Source: Eupeodes corollae (lineage: Eukaryota > Arthropoda > Insecta > Diptera > Syrphidae). Taken from it: 64,000 bases of DNA. The notes beneath the pieces were generated by a model. The model made no database searches and was not told the origin of the DNA. It saw nothing but the letters and a program-made list of their open reading frames with translations. Positions 24,001 through 39,000 of the stretch are shown here, in pieces (the first letter of the stretch is position 1; every line of letters begins with the position of its first letter). The translations under genes and the position numbers were made by a program. Where the stretch lies: assembly GCF_945859685.1 (NCBI RefSeq), contig NC_079147.1, positions 15,417,289 through 15,481,288 on the forward strand, written 5' to 3'.

Positions 24001-27000
24001 AGACTGGACATCTCGATATTCTCGGTATGTGTATCACCAACCAGCTTTTTTGGAACGATCACATTGTCGCCAAAAATGCCGCAAGATGTTTGGGTTTTCT
24101 AAGGCGATGCAAGAAGTTTTTCTCGCTCTCTGATCTGGCTGTTATCTACAAGACTTATAATGTCCAAAGCTTGAGTATGACTTTCATATCTGAGTTGGTT
24201 CTAATGCAACTTATTTAAGTCTCTTGGGCAGTATTGAACGTAGAGCATTTAGATTGATTAGTGATATTACCATCATAAGATCATTTCCGTCGCTTGAACA
24301 TTGTCGAAATGTTTCTTGTCTCACCCTCTTTTATCGTTATTTTAACGGTTTATGCTCTAGAGAAATAGCCAGTTGAACTCCTCCCCTTAAACAGTTCAAC
24401 TCTAATACTCGCGCTTCTAGGAATGCTCATCAATATACCCTCGAGCCCAACTTTGGTCGTACTGTCAAGTGCAGAGATTAGTTCTTTAGCCGTACTACGC
24501 GAGTGAAGTGAAAAAAGATGTCACAACGTGCAGCAAATATATAGGATCCGGTTGACCCACACGCTAGAACTAACCTTACCATAACTTTTGAGCTGCTGCT
24601 GTGGTACAGGGAGATGGTTCTGCCAGTAATAACATATGGATCCGAGACCTGAGTGCTTAATAAAAAGGACTTTTAAGTCTTAGACGCGTTCGAAAGGAAA
24701 GTCTTGCAAACAATTGTTGACTTCTTATGTCAGGAAGAGATAGCGTAGACCAGCACGCCCGAAGCCGTTCGCGTTTGGGATAAATGAGGAGACTTGTTTT
24801 ATGAGGTCGATAATAATGATATTGAAGAGAATATGGAACCAAAAGCTATATTTTCCCCAAAAAAAGGTTTTGTGTGTTCTCAACTCGTAAAAAGAAATTT
24901 TTAAGACCTTACTATTATGGAAACTCTTAGTAATTTTGTCTTGTTTTCCTTCATTATATTTTAAAGTCTTAGTATCCCATATTTTTTATTAGTTGGTATA
25001 CGTCCAACGCCAATCATCATTTTCCCGATAAGGTAGTTTGGCCCTATCCACCTTCAACAAGTGTCCCCCCTAATTAAAACTTCCAGTTGCACGTTCCAGT
25101 GATTCGATCTTTTGGTCTACGCCAGCAGGCATATAATTGTTACAGGAGGTTTTCTTAGCAGATTACCTAAGTCCATATGAGCAAAGTGATATGCCCGCCG
25201 GAGTATACCGATATTAATTGTTATCACAATTTCTGATTCGAAGTATATAACATTAGTTTATGTTTGACGCATGTCTGAAATCATCACAATTCCCTGCAAA
25301 TTGTTTGGTTTATAAATCTATGTAAAGTTGGCTATATTAAGCTCTGTTGGATTGTTGACGTTCCACGGTTCTGCAAAACTTAGTGAACCTAAATTTTACA
25401 AAAGCATTTTAGCCAAGTGGTGCACAGCTTTAGGTGATATTTTTGTTTCATAATGTAAGTTTGTTGGGCTTTTAAAATTAAGTGTACTAATAAATTGCTC
25501 AGTGAATTTATTTCAAGCTAAATTTTGGTAGATTTTTGGAAGTGAAGCCAAATGGGGCCTGCTCGGGGTTGAATATCTTCAGAAAATTTCTTTTAACGAA
25601 TACAAACGATACTTCGAACACAAATGCAAATACATATAACAGTATCTGCTAAGAAAACTTAAAAATATGTTTAAAATTGTGTTCCTTAAAACAAAAATAG
25701 TCTCAAAACGGCTCATCTTTGAATTTTGTGTACCTACGTTTAATAGAGTTGGAGAACAATTGTATTTTCATTTCTAAAAGGGTTCTGTCATGAAATAAAC
25801 TGTATTGTGCTTATTCTCTGTCGTGCTTAAATAAATTGATAATGAGGAGTCATTACTGTGACCCAACATCCCTTAATTTGGGGTTTGGAGGACTGTTGTT
25901 TGCGCAAAATCAATTGCATTTCTACCACATATACGTTGCAGTCGTTCTTGACTCAAGTTGTCTGCATTACACAAATAAAAGACATACAAAATGACGTTAC
26001 ACCAATCAAAAACTTAAAATGCTAAAAAAAAGAATTTCCGGTCCACCTCTTACTTGGATTTATTTATTGTTAGGGCAAAGGATATTTTTAAAGGGAACTG
26101 TAAAATTTTAAAAGATATGGGCAAATCAGTTGGTATCATCGGGATCCGCGGAACATGTGCGAGTTGACCGGCCAGGAGACTCGTAATGATAGTTGCTACA
26201 ATCACATTATCTCTTAATTCTTTGATCAATAGTCTTTTACCATGATGACGCATATTTTGAGGGCTTAAATTTCCTAAAAGCATAACAGGCGTACCTATTT
26301 TTAATTTAAGTTCATGAGATGGCAAGCCAGCAGGATTGAGGGAATTTAAAAATTCCTGTGAGTAGTGCACTGTTTCAAGTTTCGAACAGAGCCAATGGAA
26401 ATTTACTGTAAGATTGTTGATGTTGGGAAAGACTGTGTCTATAAGAATTTCAAGACTGTGAACAGTTTAAGCCAATTCAATATCCAACAGTACTTGGGAG
26501 CTGTTTGAAATTGGATAAGTAATTTTTCCGTCTCCTAATTTAAGTATATTTTCTGAGAAATTACCACCGCGGTTATTGCATAAATGTGCTCTCATATTCG
26601 TGTGCAAATTGAGAGCTTTAATTGATAGCCATGATTTGAGGCATGTTTTAATAACGTCGGCATGTGTACCTTTTGTTACAGTTAGAGTTTGGCCAAAGTC
26701 TCCAGCGAAAACTAAAAGTTACGCCACCCATCATATTGCATGAGTTTCTTATATCTTTCAATGTGCGGTCCACTGCCCTATGGCATTTGGTGCACTCACC
26801 CCAAACAATCAGCGACGACGTGTCCTGTAAGAGCTGGACCATTTTTACGGATTGAGCATACAGACTGTTGATCTAAAGAAACAGCCAAATGTAATTTAAG
26901 CGTAGAGTGAGCCGTTTTCCCCATCATTTAATAGGGTTGCAGCAATTCCTGACGAAGCCGCTTTTCTTCCGCATAATTGTACTTTTGACAATATGTACTA

Positions 27001-30000
27001 AATTGGCAAGAAAGGTCTTACCCGTGTTACCGGGCGCGTCCAAAAACGTATTTAACCAATGTTTTTTCCACATTTTCAATAATACTAACTAACTTGGTTA
27101 GGTTTGAATTGACCAATTCTGACAACCCGTTAACATCATACGAGTATGTACGGCACGGTATGGCTTCAACTAATTTTTGTGAGCGATTCGGAGAAGTTAA
27201 TCAAAAGTCTCCTAAACTTTTGTCATTATTCATTGTCTTATCAGGAATACTCTTGGCAGCGTATGCGATCAAAGACATTTTATGCCTAATTTTTTTACAC
27301 CTTCGGTGGATTTTAATAGGAATTTCTATAGATTTCTATAGTAATCTAATACTAAATATATCCTATGTTAGGTTAGGCTAGGTTATAGTGGCTGTCCAAG
27401 ATGGAAACGGACACACTTAGGCCAGTTTAATGATCGTTAAAGAAGAATTCTCCTAGGTAATTCTTGCGTTGCGAAGAACTGTTTCTTCCTCTTCCTCGTC
27501 CATACAGCTTCTGCAAAAGTCATTTGAGAATACGCCTAGTGTCGTGGCGTGCTTTCCTGTTAGACGGTGTCCGGTTATGACACTTATTATCGAGCTTATA
27601 TGCGATCTGCTTAGAGAGAGAGAGCAAGAAACTTGAACGTTTGAAATCCAGCGTTGGTCAGATGTTTTGTGTGACTTGACACGTGGTGATGTTGTTTCAC
27701 CTGGAGCCTGCCCTCCTCACAGCGTCTTGCATTAGCAACAGTTTACAAGTAGCGATGCCAGTACTTGCCAAACGTGGTAGGATGGGCTATACTGTACCGT
27801 TCCTGGCGAGTTCATCTGCCTTACAGTTAGCTGGAATGTCTCTATGGCCCGGCACCCAGCAAAGGTGAATATTTAACTGTTATGCCATCTGCATTAGAGA
27901 TGATCGACAGTTATGGATTGTTATAGAGTTTGTAGAGACAGAGGCCAGAGATTTGATAGCGGCCTGGCTATCAGAGAAAATACGGATATCAGATGTTGAT
28001 ATCACGTTTCCTTTTAGCCAGGACAAGACTTCTTTTATCGCCAATAGTTCCGCCACGCTACAATGATTAGGGAGGCAGAATGAGAGACTTAATTTCAGTT
28101 GTTCAGAGTACACACTTCCGTCTTCCAGGCAATTTCCTATCTTCCCAAAAAGATCTGGGAGGTATAGAAATCTTGAAATTTCTGTCGAATTGCAGTTGGG
28201 AGATGGTGTAGTCTGTGTGCTCTGGAATTGATTCTAAATACCTAAGAATAACGGAGTGGCCAATGTTGGTGTAAGTCCACTGCGACGAAGCTTTGAGGCG
28301 AATAGCAGAGCTTGCAGCTACTTGTTTGCTAAATATGTCAAGAGTTGTTAGTTGGAGTAAGTTGTTCAGTGCCACAGATAGGATCGCACGAAGCGATGCA
28401 CTTATACATAGGCAAGCTGAACGTTTGACTTTATTTAATTTGTCACTGTTTAAAGCTTTCTCTTAAGCAGTTCACCATACTGCCACACCGTACGTAAAAA
28501 TCGGTCTGAATACCGATGTGTATAGCCAATGCGTGATTCTGGGTTGTAAGCCCTATTTATTACCAATAGCTTTTTTGCAAGAAAAGAGAGCTACAGTAGC
28601 TTTTTTGACTCGTTTCTCTACGTTGAATTTCCAATTTAGTTTTTTATCTAAAACAAGACCCAGGTATTTAGCCTTGTCTGAGAATTTAAATTGGATTCCT
28701 TTAATATAGGGAGGGTTGACAATAAAGCCAAATCGGTTTTGTCTGTGTTAACACCCAGTCCACACTGATCAGCCTAAAGAATTAGTCTGTCTAAGACATT
28801 TTGTAAGAGTTCTTTTAGGGTGCTAAGATGCTTTCCTGAAACTGCTATAGCAACGTGCGTCGTTTGCATATCCTAAGTTACTCAGCGATAATGTAGCGTT
28901 CTAAAGAAAAAAGAATTATTAAAATCGGTCCAGTACTTTTTGAGTTCATTCGTTACATACAAAAATACATATCTTTCCTCTTTATAATATTAGTGTAGAT
29001 AAAGATCCATTTCCAAATTCACTTCAATTCAATTTTCTCTCTCTAATAAATCAAGTTAGATTGTGTTAAACATTGAAATCACTGCCAACAAGGGAAGCGG
29101 TACAACTGTGTGAAATATTTTTAATTATATCAGAAGTAATGTTTTGACACGCATTAATTATGAACATTTGTGACCTCTTAAATACACAAGTATTGAAATG
29201 AAATTAAAAACATGCTACGAACGTCGATAAAATCAACAGTTTTTTAAAACACACTGTAAGATTTTATAATTTATACATGGCTTTTAATGCAAAACTATAT
29301 CTGAAAATTATAACTACGTGGTCGAGTTAATAATCCATCTGCCATCTGCTTCCCACTAAAAATACGAATGAATTATCTGAACCAATTAATTCAAGCAACG
29401 ACACTCACTTTTTCCGTAATTTGTAATCTTTGAATAACGATCTATATCACGTACATGCGTCTACCTTCTACATTGTGGTTTAAATCCCACCTATAAATTT
29501 CAGTAAATTGTTATGAGTGGTATGAAGAAGACAATTATTGTTCTCTAGAATAATTTAATAATTGTTTCCTTTTTTTAAAGGATTCACTTTCTTGAATTTG
29601 GATACCCATCTTGTTTTTATAAGGTACAGTTTATTAAAATTATAACAAAAAGAAACACAATCTACAATACATATTGTATTTTCTTGTCAAGAAGGCAAAA
29701 CACAATCTATCTAAACGCTTCTCTGAGTTCCCTGTTTCAGAGCAATTAGCAGAGAACAAAATTTCAAAATACATGACAAATGGACCCGATGATGATCGCG
29801 TTGCGTTAAACAGCTTACCGATAGCGATAGATGTCGCGCTAAATAAACATTTGGCAATTGTTCAAATTGTCTTTTACAGTCGCTGCTTGTTCTGTCCACT
29901 ACTAATTATTTTCTAGTGTTGTTTTACAAAATAACAACTGTTTTGTTTTTTGTTGAATTTATAATTTATTCGTTGTTTCGGACAACAAAAGATTATACAA

Positions 30001-33000
30001 AGTATTATTATTGAAAATGAGTAATTAGTATTTGAAAGTTAAATTTATCATTTTATTTTTGCTTGTAGTTTATGACTTCTTTTAATGTTTTTTTTAATTA
30101 TGTTTCTTGTAAATAAATCTGTCTTTTACAGCATAAAAAGTGGCTTATCGGATAAAGATAAGGAGCTAGATTCATTGCTTAAGTCTATTGTAAAAGATCC
30201 ATCCCCATCAATCCTAGCTACCGAAGCAATTAATGATGCTAACAGTATCAGGTAGATAATATCATATAATTATTTGTTTTGTTATATTTTTCACATAATT
30301 CTTTTTTTTTCAAATGCTTTTTCATTATTTTTGTGTAGAAGCTTTTTTTGTAATATAAAAATAAATATTTGTTTACTTTTAATTCAACTTTCTTATTTAT
30401 TTACATAAATAAAAACAAAACAGAGTTACAATTAATAAAACATCTGATATGGAACATAATACGGAAACTTTAAAGAGATTATCAAATAACAACGAAAAAC
30501 CAAACAACCAAGTGAAAATGGCAAATGTTGGATCTGGAGCTCTGCCGCCTGGGCACATTAAGTGCAATATTTTGAAAGGTAAGAATGCCGGTTTATGCTG
30601 TTTTTGTACTTCGTAAAATTATTATTAAACTTATGTGTTCAAAACTTCTCGAATATTGATAGAATAAGTTAAAATTTAATGTGTACATTAGTAATAATAG
30701 TAACATGTCTACGTTTTTAGTTTCATCGAAATATTCATAGAGTTAATATTACTTTATAACTTCTAAGACGCTACGCTGTCTACGAGCCATGTTGCTGTAA
30801 GCATTCCCACAATAATGGATCCTGGTTTAGAGTGTTTAGTAAAATGCACTCTGTTCTCTTAGCCTCATTGGTTCCTGTTCCCACATTTGATGAATTGGAT
30901 TCCGGAGACGCAACATTGATGAATTCTTGGCAATCTGTCCCGATGTAGGTGAAGTGCAATATTGGGAGTAAAACCTCCACAGTTTTTCCATTAGGACCCA
31001 ATGTCTTCTCGATACTATATTTTCGATCCTAATAAATTTCAAGAGATATTTTCGACTTTATTCACGTTCTGAAATTTGAATGGAAAGAAAAATCTCTTGG
31101 GAATTTTTATCCACAGAGCCCCATTGTCATTATAATCAAAACTCTGTCAGTAGACTGTGCTGTTTGCGAGAGGAGCAGCCGTTACACTGGTGATCTCATG
31201 ATTCCTGACAAAAACAATATTTACATCGTTTTCGAGCAATTAAGGTTATTGCGCTTGATATTTCGAGAGCATTTTATAGGGTTAAGTATTAGGCTCTCTT
31301 TTATAAAATGAGTGCTTTCGGCTTATATGAATCACCTCTTTGTTGGATTACACCAAGTGGTTTTGGGTCAACACAGAGCAGTGTATCCAAGTCTTAGTCG
31401 TACAAAGTTAGAGATTTTGTATTTGGAATTGTTTGTCGCGTATACGGGGATGAGTTTATCTTGGTTAACTTTCTTGTAGGGATGGTGGTATAAGTTCCAT
31501 TGGTGTCTTATTTTGATCTTAGTTGCTTTTTGTATATGTTTGCTGTGGGTATTGAAGATGAATACAGGAGAGTTTTTGGTCGAATTAGCTGCAATATCAG
31601 CATTCGTTACTTTGAATTCCCACATGTCCAGGAATTCACAATAACACATTCTTTGGCGATGTAATTTGTTAATATATGATTTCAGATATCAGTTCACTGT
31701 TTTTTTGGGGTTTTGATGACCAATGCTGGCTATTAACCTGTTTTCATGTGTCACAGCAAATGAGTTTTTTTTTCGTTGACTTCGAACCATCAGTGAAGAT
31801 AAACTTCCATCCATTGCTCGAAAGAGTTGGCGGTAGATGTTATTGTTTGATTTGAGAACAATTAAAGTGGTGATTCTCATCGGCTTTGTTGAGCTTTCTG
31901 ATGATTAGATGAAAATAGTTTTCATCTGATTTTTCCCAACGTTTCGAAGGTGATTGCCGTCTTCTTCAGGGGATGTCTTTATTCACAAAAATGATAAAAA
32001 TGTTTATTTGATACATACAAATATTATGTAAAGTGTACAAGTATGATTTAAATTGATTTAAATATAACAAAAACAAATCAAATTTAAAGCGCTTCCGATA
32101 TTAAAGACTTGTCAACTGTTAAATGTAAAGTGCGATGACGCTTTTTTGACATTGTTATCTATTATCGAATTTTTGGATGAAATTAGTTTTGCAAACAGCT
32201 TAGTGGTAATTATAAATATTCTCTCCTCAATATTGGTTAGCCCTGCTTCTTCCAATATATTCGTTGAAAATTTCAAAACCTCGTTTTAAGCCCTCTTCTT
32301 AATTTTCGCTATGTAATTAATACAAATTAAAACAAACCAAAAACCAACTGCATATGTGCGTTGCTGATTTTATCTGATATTTTTGCGACAAAAACCGACG
32401 ACTGTGCTGCTTATTTTGAGCCTCAGTAAGGGTTTGAAAGTATTTTTTTTTAATCAGAAAATATTAGAAGACATGTTAGAAGAGGCTTCACTATAACTAT
32501 GCTGGTTTAAAAATGGAGTGCACACTGAACAGTTGATTTCGGAATTTTTTGCGATTCATTAAATATTTCTAATTTTTTTAGGCTACCTGATTTTGACAGC
32601 AATTAAAAAACCCACAAAAATGTCGATAAGAACTATAGTCTGAATATCAACCACCCAGTCACTAATATTTGCGTTGCAGTCAATTGAAGAGGCTGTCGAA
32701 TTGACCCTTCATGGGTCACTATGGAAACGATTAGCATTTTTCTTGTTACTATGAAAAGCTAATTCATTTCGATTTTTCGAAATTTTTTTTCGAGTATAAA
32801 TCACTAGAATATATATAGAAAGATATATGTATTTGTATATTTATTTTTAAAATAAAAACGATTATAGGTAGTTTTCTTAAAAATTTTACAATTTATTAAA
32901 ACTTTTGTGTTACAAACAATTTTTTGATTTTTTTTTACTTGAGTAAACAGTAGCCCGATGATGAAACATGAGTTCTGAAACGCGTCGCTAATTTTATTTA

Positions 33001-36000
33001 CATATATTAAAAAAAAATTGTTTGTAACATAAAAGTTTTAATAAATTGTAAAATTTTTAAGAAAACTACCTATAATCGTTTTTATTTTAAAAATAAACAT
33101 ACAAATACATAACATAGCAAACATGGAGACAAGCAACACGTCATCTATATAATTAAATTTCCTTACTATCTCTTATGTATGGTAGACCCATCCACAATAA
33201 ATCCAGTAATACTGCAATATGTATCCCGGATGCTGACATTTCTTATAACACCCACTGTAGTTGTAGTACCAACAAGAAAAGAAGACGATGATTTAATTCC
33301 TCTCCAAATGTCCCGGTTTTGGCCAGTTTGAGAATGCTAGTTTTTGTAAAGGCATGATTATCAATGAAATAATAAGCTCTAACGATGAAGCGCTAAGAAG
33401 TCTTCCTTCCAGCCTTACTAGGGCCTCACCCAACAAACTTCTTCATCTAGCTAAGTCCTAAGCTAGATGTCTCCAGTTTCGCGCTCCAAGTTGGGTGAGG
33501 TCACTTTTCACTTGTGCGCTCTACCTGATCCGTAGTCTTCCTCTACTCCGCTGTTCTGTGGGTGTAGATTCGAAGACCTTTCGGTCCGGAGTATTGGTGT
33601 CCATGCGCTCTACGAGACCCAACCATTTTAGTCATTTGAAATTTACCCTTTTGACTAAGTCGTCTACGTCGCTGTGCAGCCCTTACAGCTAGTCTTTTCA
33701 TCTTCTTCTTCACTCTCTTTCTATGCATACGGGACTTTAGATCACACGAAGAACTTTTCTCTCAAAACGACCCAAGGTGCTTCTTATCCGCTTTTGTCAT
33801 ATTCCAAGCTTCTGCATTGTAACACAGGACGGGGATAATGAGGGTCTTAGCCCAAAGAAACGGCGGTTAGCAAGAGTTATTCTTCGTTTGATCTCAGCGT
33901 TGGTGTTGTTTTCTTCGTCCATAGCCGAGCCTAGATAGACGAAGTCCTTTACTACCTAAAAGTTACGTCTATTGATGGTGACGTTTTGACCGAGACATCG
34001 GTGTTGTAAATCCATTCTTGATGACATCATGTAGTTTGTTTTGCCCTCATTAACCATTTAACCCATTTTTTCCCATCTGCCTCAATACTCATAAAAGGCC
34101 CAATCTTGCTAACTACCTTGCTGGCTGCCATCAGGCCTGATGGAAAACTCCTGAAACTCGACAAACTTATAGGAAGACCATTTGGTCATTCCAAGCGAAA
34201 CCTCAAAATTCTAAAACACTGAATTCTTCTTATTAGGTCAATGTCATCAACATATGCTAGTAATTAGACAGACTTTTAAAAGATAGTGCCTCTAGTGTTG
34301 ACGTGTGAGCTATGGTTCTGTTAAGTTGTTTTCAACCTTTATAGAGCAGCTTAATTTCCATACTCCTCCTGCACAAAAGGACAAGTTTGGCGGGGATGCC
34401 AAAACTAGACATTTCCCTATACAGCTCGATGAAATCGATGGAAAAATGGTTGGGTTCGATTTGATGTTATAGCTGATATTTGTTTATAATATCCAAGCTT
34501 AATTTAATAAATGAGCTGAATTTAAAAAGTGATCCGAAACGATTCTGGAGTTTTACTAATTCTAAAAGGAAATCAATTGGCTTTCCCACTACGATGAATT
34601 TTAGAGGTGATAATTCTAGTGACATTAATAAAACTCTTGATTTTTTTGCTCAATTGTTTGAAATAGTTTACTCCATTTCCCAAGGAAACTTGCATTTTCT
34701 TTCTGATATATCCCCTAAAATAGTTTTTGGCTCAATATACTTACATTTATCTGTTGTATTAAATGGTCTTCAGAATCTTAAACACAATCACATTCCTGGT
34801 GTCGATGGCATTCTTGATCTTGCCTTAAAAAAATGCTCTAGTTCTGTATGCTTTCCATTGCAAATTATATTCAGCTTATTTTTATCGTCCGGAATATTTT
34901 TGGATAAATGGAAATCTTCTTTCCTGATTCCAATTTATAAGTCTGGTTCGAAAAATAATGTTAAAAATTAATTATATTTAAAAGTGAATTCTATTTATGA
35001 TTACTTTAATCTCCAAATAGACCAAACTGGTGTTTGGTTAACTGTCTAAAACTTAATGTCAAGAAATGCTTCGCTATCTGCGTCTCTCTAGGAAACTCAA
35101 AACTTATGATCCCTGTTCAGAGAACTGCTACAGTAAAGGATTTGGTTGATTCCAAGTTTACATTTGTTCCGCACATGGATGCTATTGTCGCTAAATCCAA
35201 CTCTATGATTGGTTTCATTAAAAGAAACTCAACTGACTTTTCGGATCCCTATACGCTTTCATCCTATATAACTCACTAGTTAGATCATTACTTGAGTATG
35301 CTAATGTCATATGGAATCCTTTCCAACGAACATTTTCGGATAGAATTGAAAAAGTTCAGAATCGTTTCACAAAATATGTGTTTTGTAAAGTGCGCTGGAA
35401 TTTTTATTGAGATTCTCAAGCTCGACCTAATCTTCTGGGTCTGAAATCTCTCAAATCTCGAAAAACTATTCATGATATAATATTTGTGCGCCATATTTTA
35501 TGTTATCATATAAAGTGTCCTAACATTTTATCGTTAATTTGTATTTATGCCCCGATTAGACCATTGAGAGAAAGATAGATACCTTCTTTTTCAATCTAAA
35601 CATAGGATGGAAAGAATGAACCAGTTTTAACGTCAATTAGGGAGTTCAACGAAGTAATTAGTCACATTGACATAGCATGGCCTAGAAACAAATTCCAAAT
35701 TGATTTGTATTATCTATTTTTAAGAAATTAAGCATTAATTGTAAATTATTTATTTTTTGCATATACTCGTACCTATGTATTTGTTCTTTTCTGCATTTGT
35801 TGTGTCTTTAGCTTGTAGATTAAATAAATAAGCTGTTATGTAGCAAAGCTTATTTGTGATTGCGCCTATCCTTAAAGTTTTGACAATATTAAAAAAAAAA
35901 AACAAAGCCCTCATCGTCCCCATCTGAGATACGCAAAAATGAATAAATAAATTATCGAGATGTTTATTGGTCTGCAACAAAAAAGCCTATTGAGCCCCTT

Positions 36001-39000
36001 CCGGCATATGTTTATTATTCTACAATTTTAATTTCAGAAATCATCAACTAATGTGTTTCACTTTTTTTTCTCTTAGCCCGAGTCGAAGAAGAACTTGGAG
36101 CAGCTAACAATGCTAAGCTAACAAATCAGATGTTTGTTCCTGCAGCCTCATCCTTGAACAACAGCTTATATCATTCCGATGGACCAGATTCTATCAATGC
36201 TACCTACATATCAGTCGTAAGTAACGTTAAATTTAATTTTCAAATAATGTTCTTAACTTATGTTAAAATAATTATTACTACCCAAGCGTGTAATAATATA
36301 ATTAAATGCTAGAATAATTTTGTTTAATTCACGCATTTTCTCTCACCTACTTTTATTCTTTCAAATAATAATGTTGTTGTTCATTTAAATGTAATTTAAA
36401 TTTTAAAAATTTTATTTTATTTGTCCACATGATGCAATTTTGTTGTTGTTTTTGTGTTCTTTTTTTTCGTTTTGTTTTGTATGTTTTATTTTTGTTTTGT
36501 ATTATTGCTTGACTGCATCATCGTAGGGCGGTGACAAGCTCACATTAAGCATAACCGAACAAAAACCATCATCATCGACATCGCCTACAACAACAACTAC
36601 TACTACATCGTCACCGATTCCACCGTCGTCGTTGTCATTGTCGTCGCCTAGTAGTCCCACCAATGCTTTTGCTTCTACAACATTAACGACAATTGTTACA
36701 GCAACAACACCCAGCAGTCCACCTCCACCGCTAACTCCAACTCAAATTCCATCGACCCTTGTCTCGACGACGGACTCACTTATAAATGAGATATTCATTA
36801 ATAATATTAGCAGCATTGTCGACGAGCGCAAGGAAGTGGTCGCACCACCGGCTGCGCCGGTTACAAATGTGTCCAATATAATTTCGAATCAAGAACGAAA
36901 TCATGAAAACAAGGAGAACAGGGAACTGAATGAAAATAACTATCGGGAAAAGAAAGTAAGTTTTGAAGTAAAAAAATAAAATATATCCTTTGGTTGTGGT
37001 GCTTTTTAATGTTTGGTTTATTTGTAGAGTGATATATTTTAATTTGTAGTATGTAATTAATAAAATGATTTGATTTTTTTTTTAAGCTAAAACAATGTTA
37101 TTTGCATTAATGGGTGCTATTTTACTATCCAACAGAATAGACGTTTTTTTAAAACTTTGAATGAGTTAATCTTGCATCTCTGATCTTAAATTTTTGAAGA
37201 AGCATTTTTGCCCGTGGTGTGATAGTGGATGCATATTAAGAATTCTCATGCGAGAGTTTTAAGTTAAATCCCAGATTGTTACAGCGAGTGCTACTTAAGA
37301 GGAGTTGACAAATTCTTCCAAGAGTATCTTTTGTTATGAAAACTCCTTTCAAATAAACCAATCGGACTTGACTTAAATTTTAGGTAACTTTCAATGTTCT
37401 ATCTTGACACGTAAGAGTAGTTCTGGGTGTTAAGTGTTATTCCCAGCTAAATAAGAGGATTGCTTCCTTGTATTCGATGATCTCATTTTATATGGTTTAA
37501 TGTTTTCAACGTTTTGGGGACCTCTTATTTTTGAAGAAGAACGATTTAAAATCTATTTGTTTTCCGGATTCTCCAAAGAACACTTATATACCAATCCCTT
37601 CTCATCGTACTTCGTTTCTCAAGTGAAATTGTGGCCACATGTCCAGTTAAGGAATAGAAAAAGCGAGCATTGTTAAAAAGTGCTTCAAGCATTAACAGCA
37701 TTTGTTGTATTTGAAATACACTAAACCATTGAATTTCTAGAGCAATCTACACTAGGCTGTTTTTAAGTATATATAAGTTGTATATATAAGATCGTTTCAC
37801 CTATCCCGATTCACCGCAACTGACCTCAGCTGTGGCCACGATTGAATACCTTGAGACCTAGCCTCCTTCAAAATCGATGACCTCGATGTATTCCATTGGA
37901 CGGATTGTTTTGCTATATTGTAGTCCGGTTTCCTCAGTGTATGGCCTATTCAACGCCATTTCCTTTGCTGTCCGGTCCTATTCCACATCTCAACGTTAGG
38001 AATGGTTTGTGGCCACCGATTCATTAGATTTGAGTGCAGGCAACGTTTAACGAAAGCTTGTAGTCTGCTAGAGATGTTGGCAGAGCATTTCCATGTTTCA
38101 GAAGCATATAACTGCACTGGTTTGACGTTAGATTAGAAGAGTTTCAACTTTGTGTGCGTAGCGATATTTTGCTAGAGTTCCACACAGGATTAGAAATGCA
38201 CTACGGGCTTTGTTTATTCTAATGTTAACATCCACGTCCGTTCCGACATCGAGAGCTATAAAACGTTGCAGTCATCACATCGTCAATCGCCAGCAAAAAC
38301 AGAATTAGTGACAAGACATCTCCTTGTCCCGCTCCTTGACGCCTTCTCAAAATCTACAAACATTCGGTACAGCGGTGATTGGTTATCAGATGATTGTTGG
38401 AGTATGATTCGCAAGGTGTTGATGTGGTCGACGCACAAATGACAATGTCATTAGTGATTTTCTACAGCTCCCTTGCGTCCCCTCTTCCTGCAGCATGTTC
38501 ATTTTTCACAGGTTTGTCCACCCTTGCCCTCTTGTCGCATCTCAAACACCGCTGCACTGTCTTATGAGATGGTCTATACTCGTTTTGTAGAATCAATTGA
38601 TTCTAATTTTAAGTGTTCTTCGATATGTTATTTGTTCCCAGGTGTCTTGGGATATCCAGGAATCTCTAGCTCTCTAGACATGTCTTGTGCGAAATAAAGC
38701 ACCCTATAATCACACGTTAACGAGCGTTGCAGAAGTCGACAAGCATATTACCATTTTCTTTACGTTGACCTAAGCCATGCTTACCCATAACTCGTTCGAG
38801 GCCTACGTTATCAGTCCCTAATGATGATAATGATATCGCCCCCTGGAACACCGATGTACACCGAATGCAGATAAGTATAAAAAGAGGTCTTTTCGTCCGC
38901 TGAAGCCTCATTTGTTGGAGCGTATCATTGAATAATGGTGACTTTTCTGATTTATGAGCTAAACCTCGTCGTCATAATCTTTTCCGAAATCGGTTTCCAG

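Noticed and set aside
33495..33728. Frames in the 33.5-33.7 kb region as a possible basic nuclear protein
   Set aside because: The - strand frame is the C-terminal part of an RTE-like LINE; the + strand one is its shadow.
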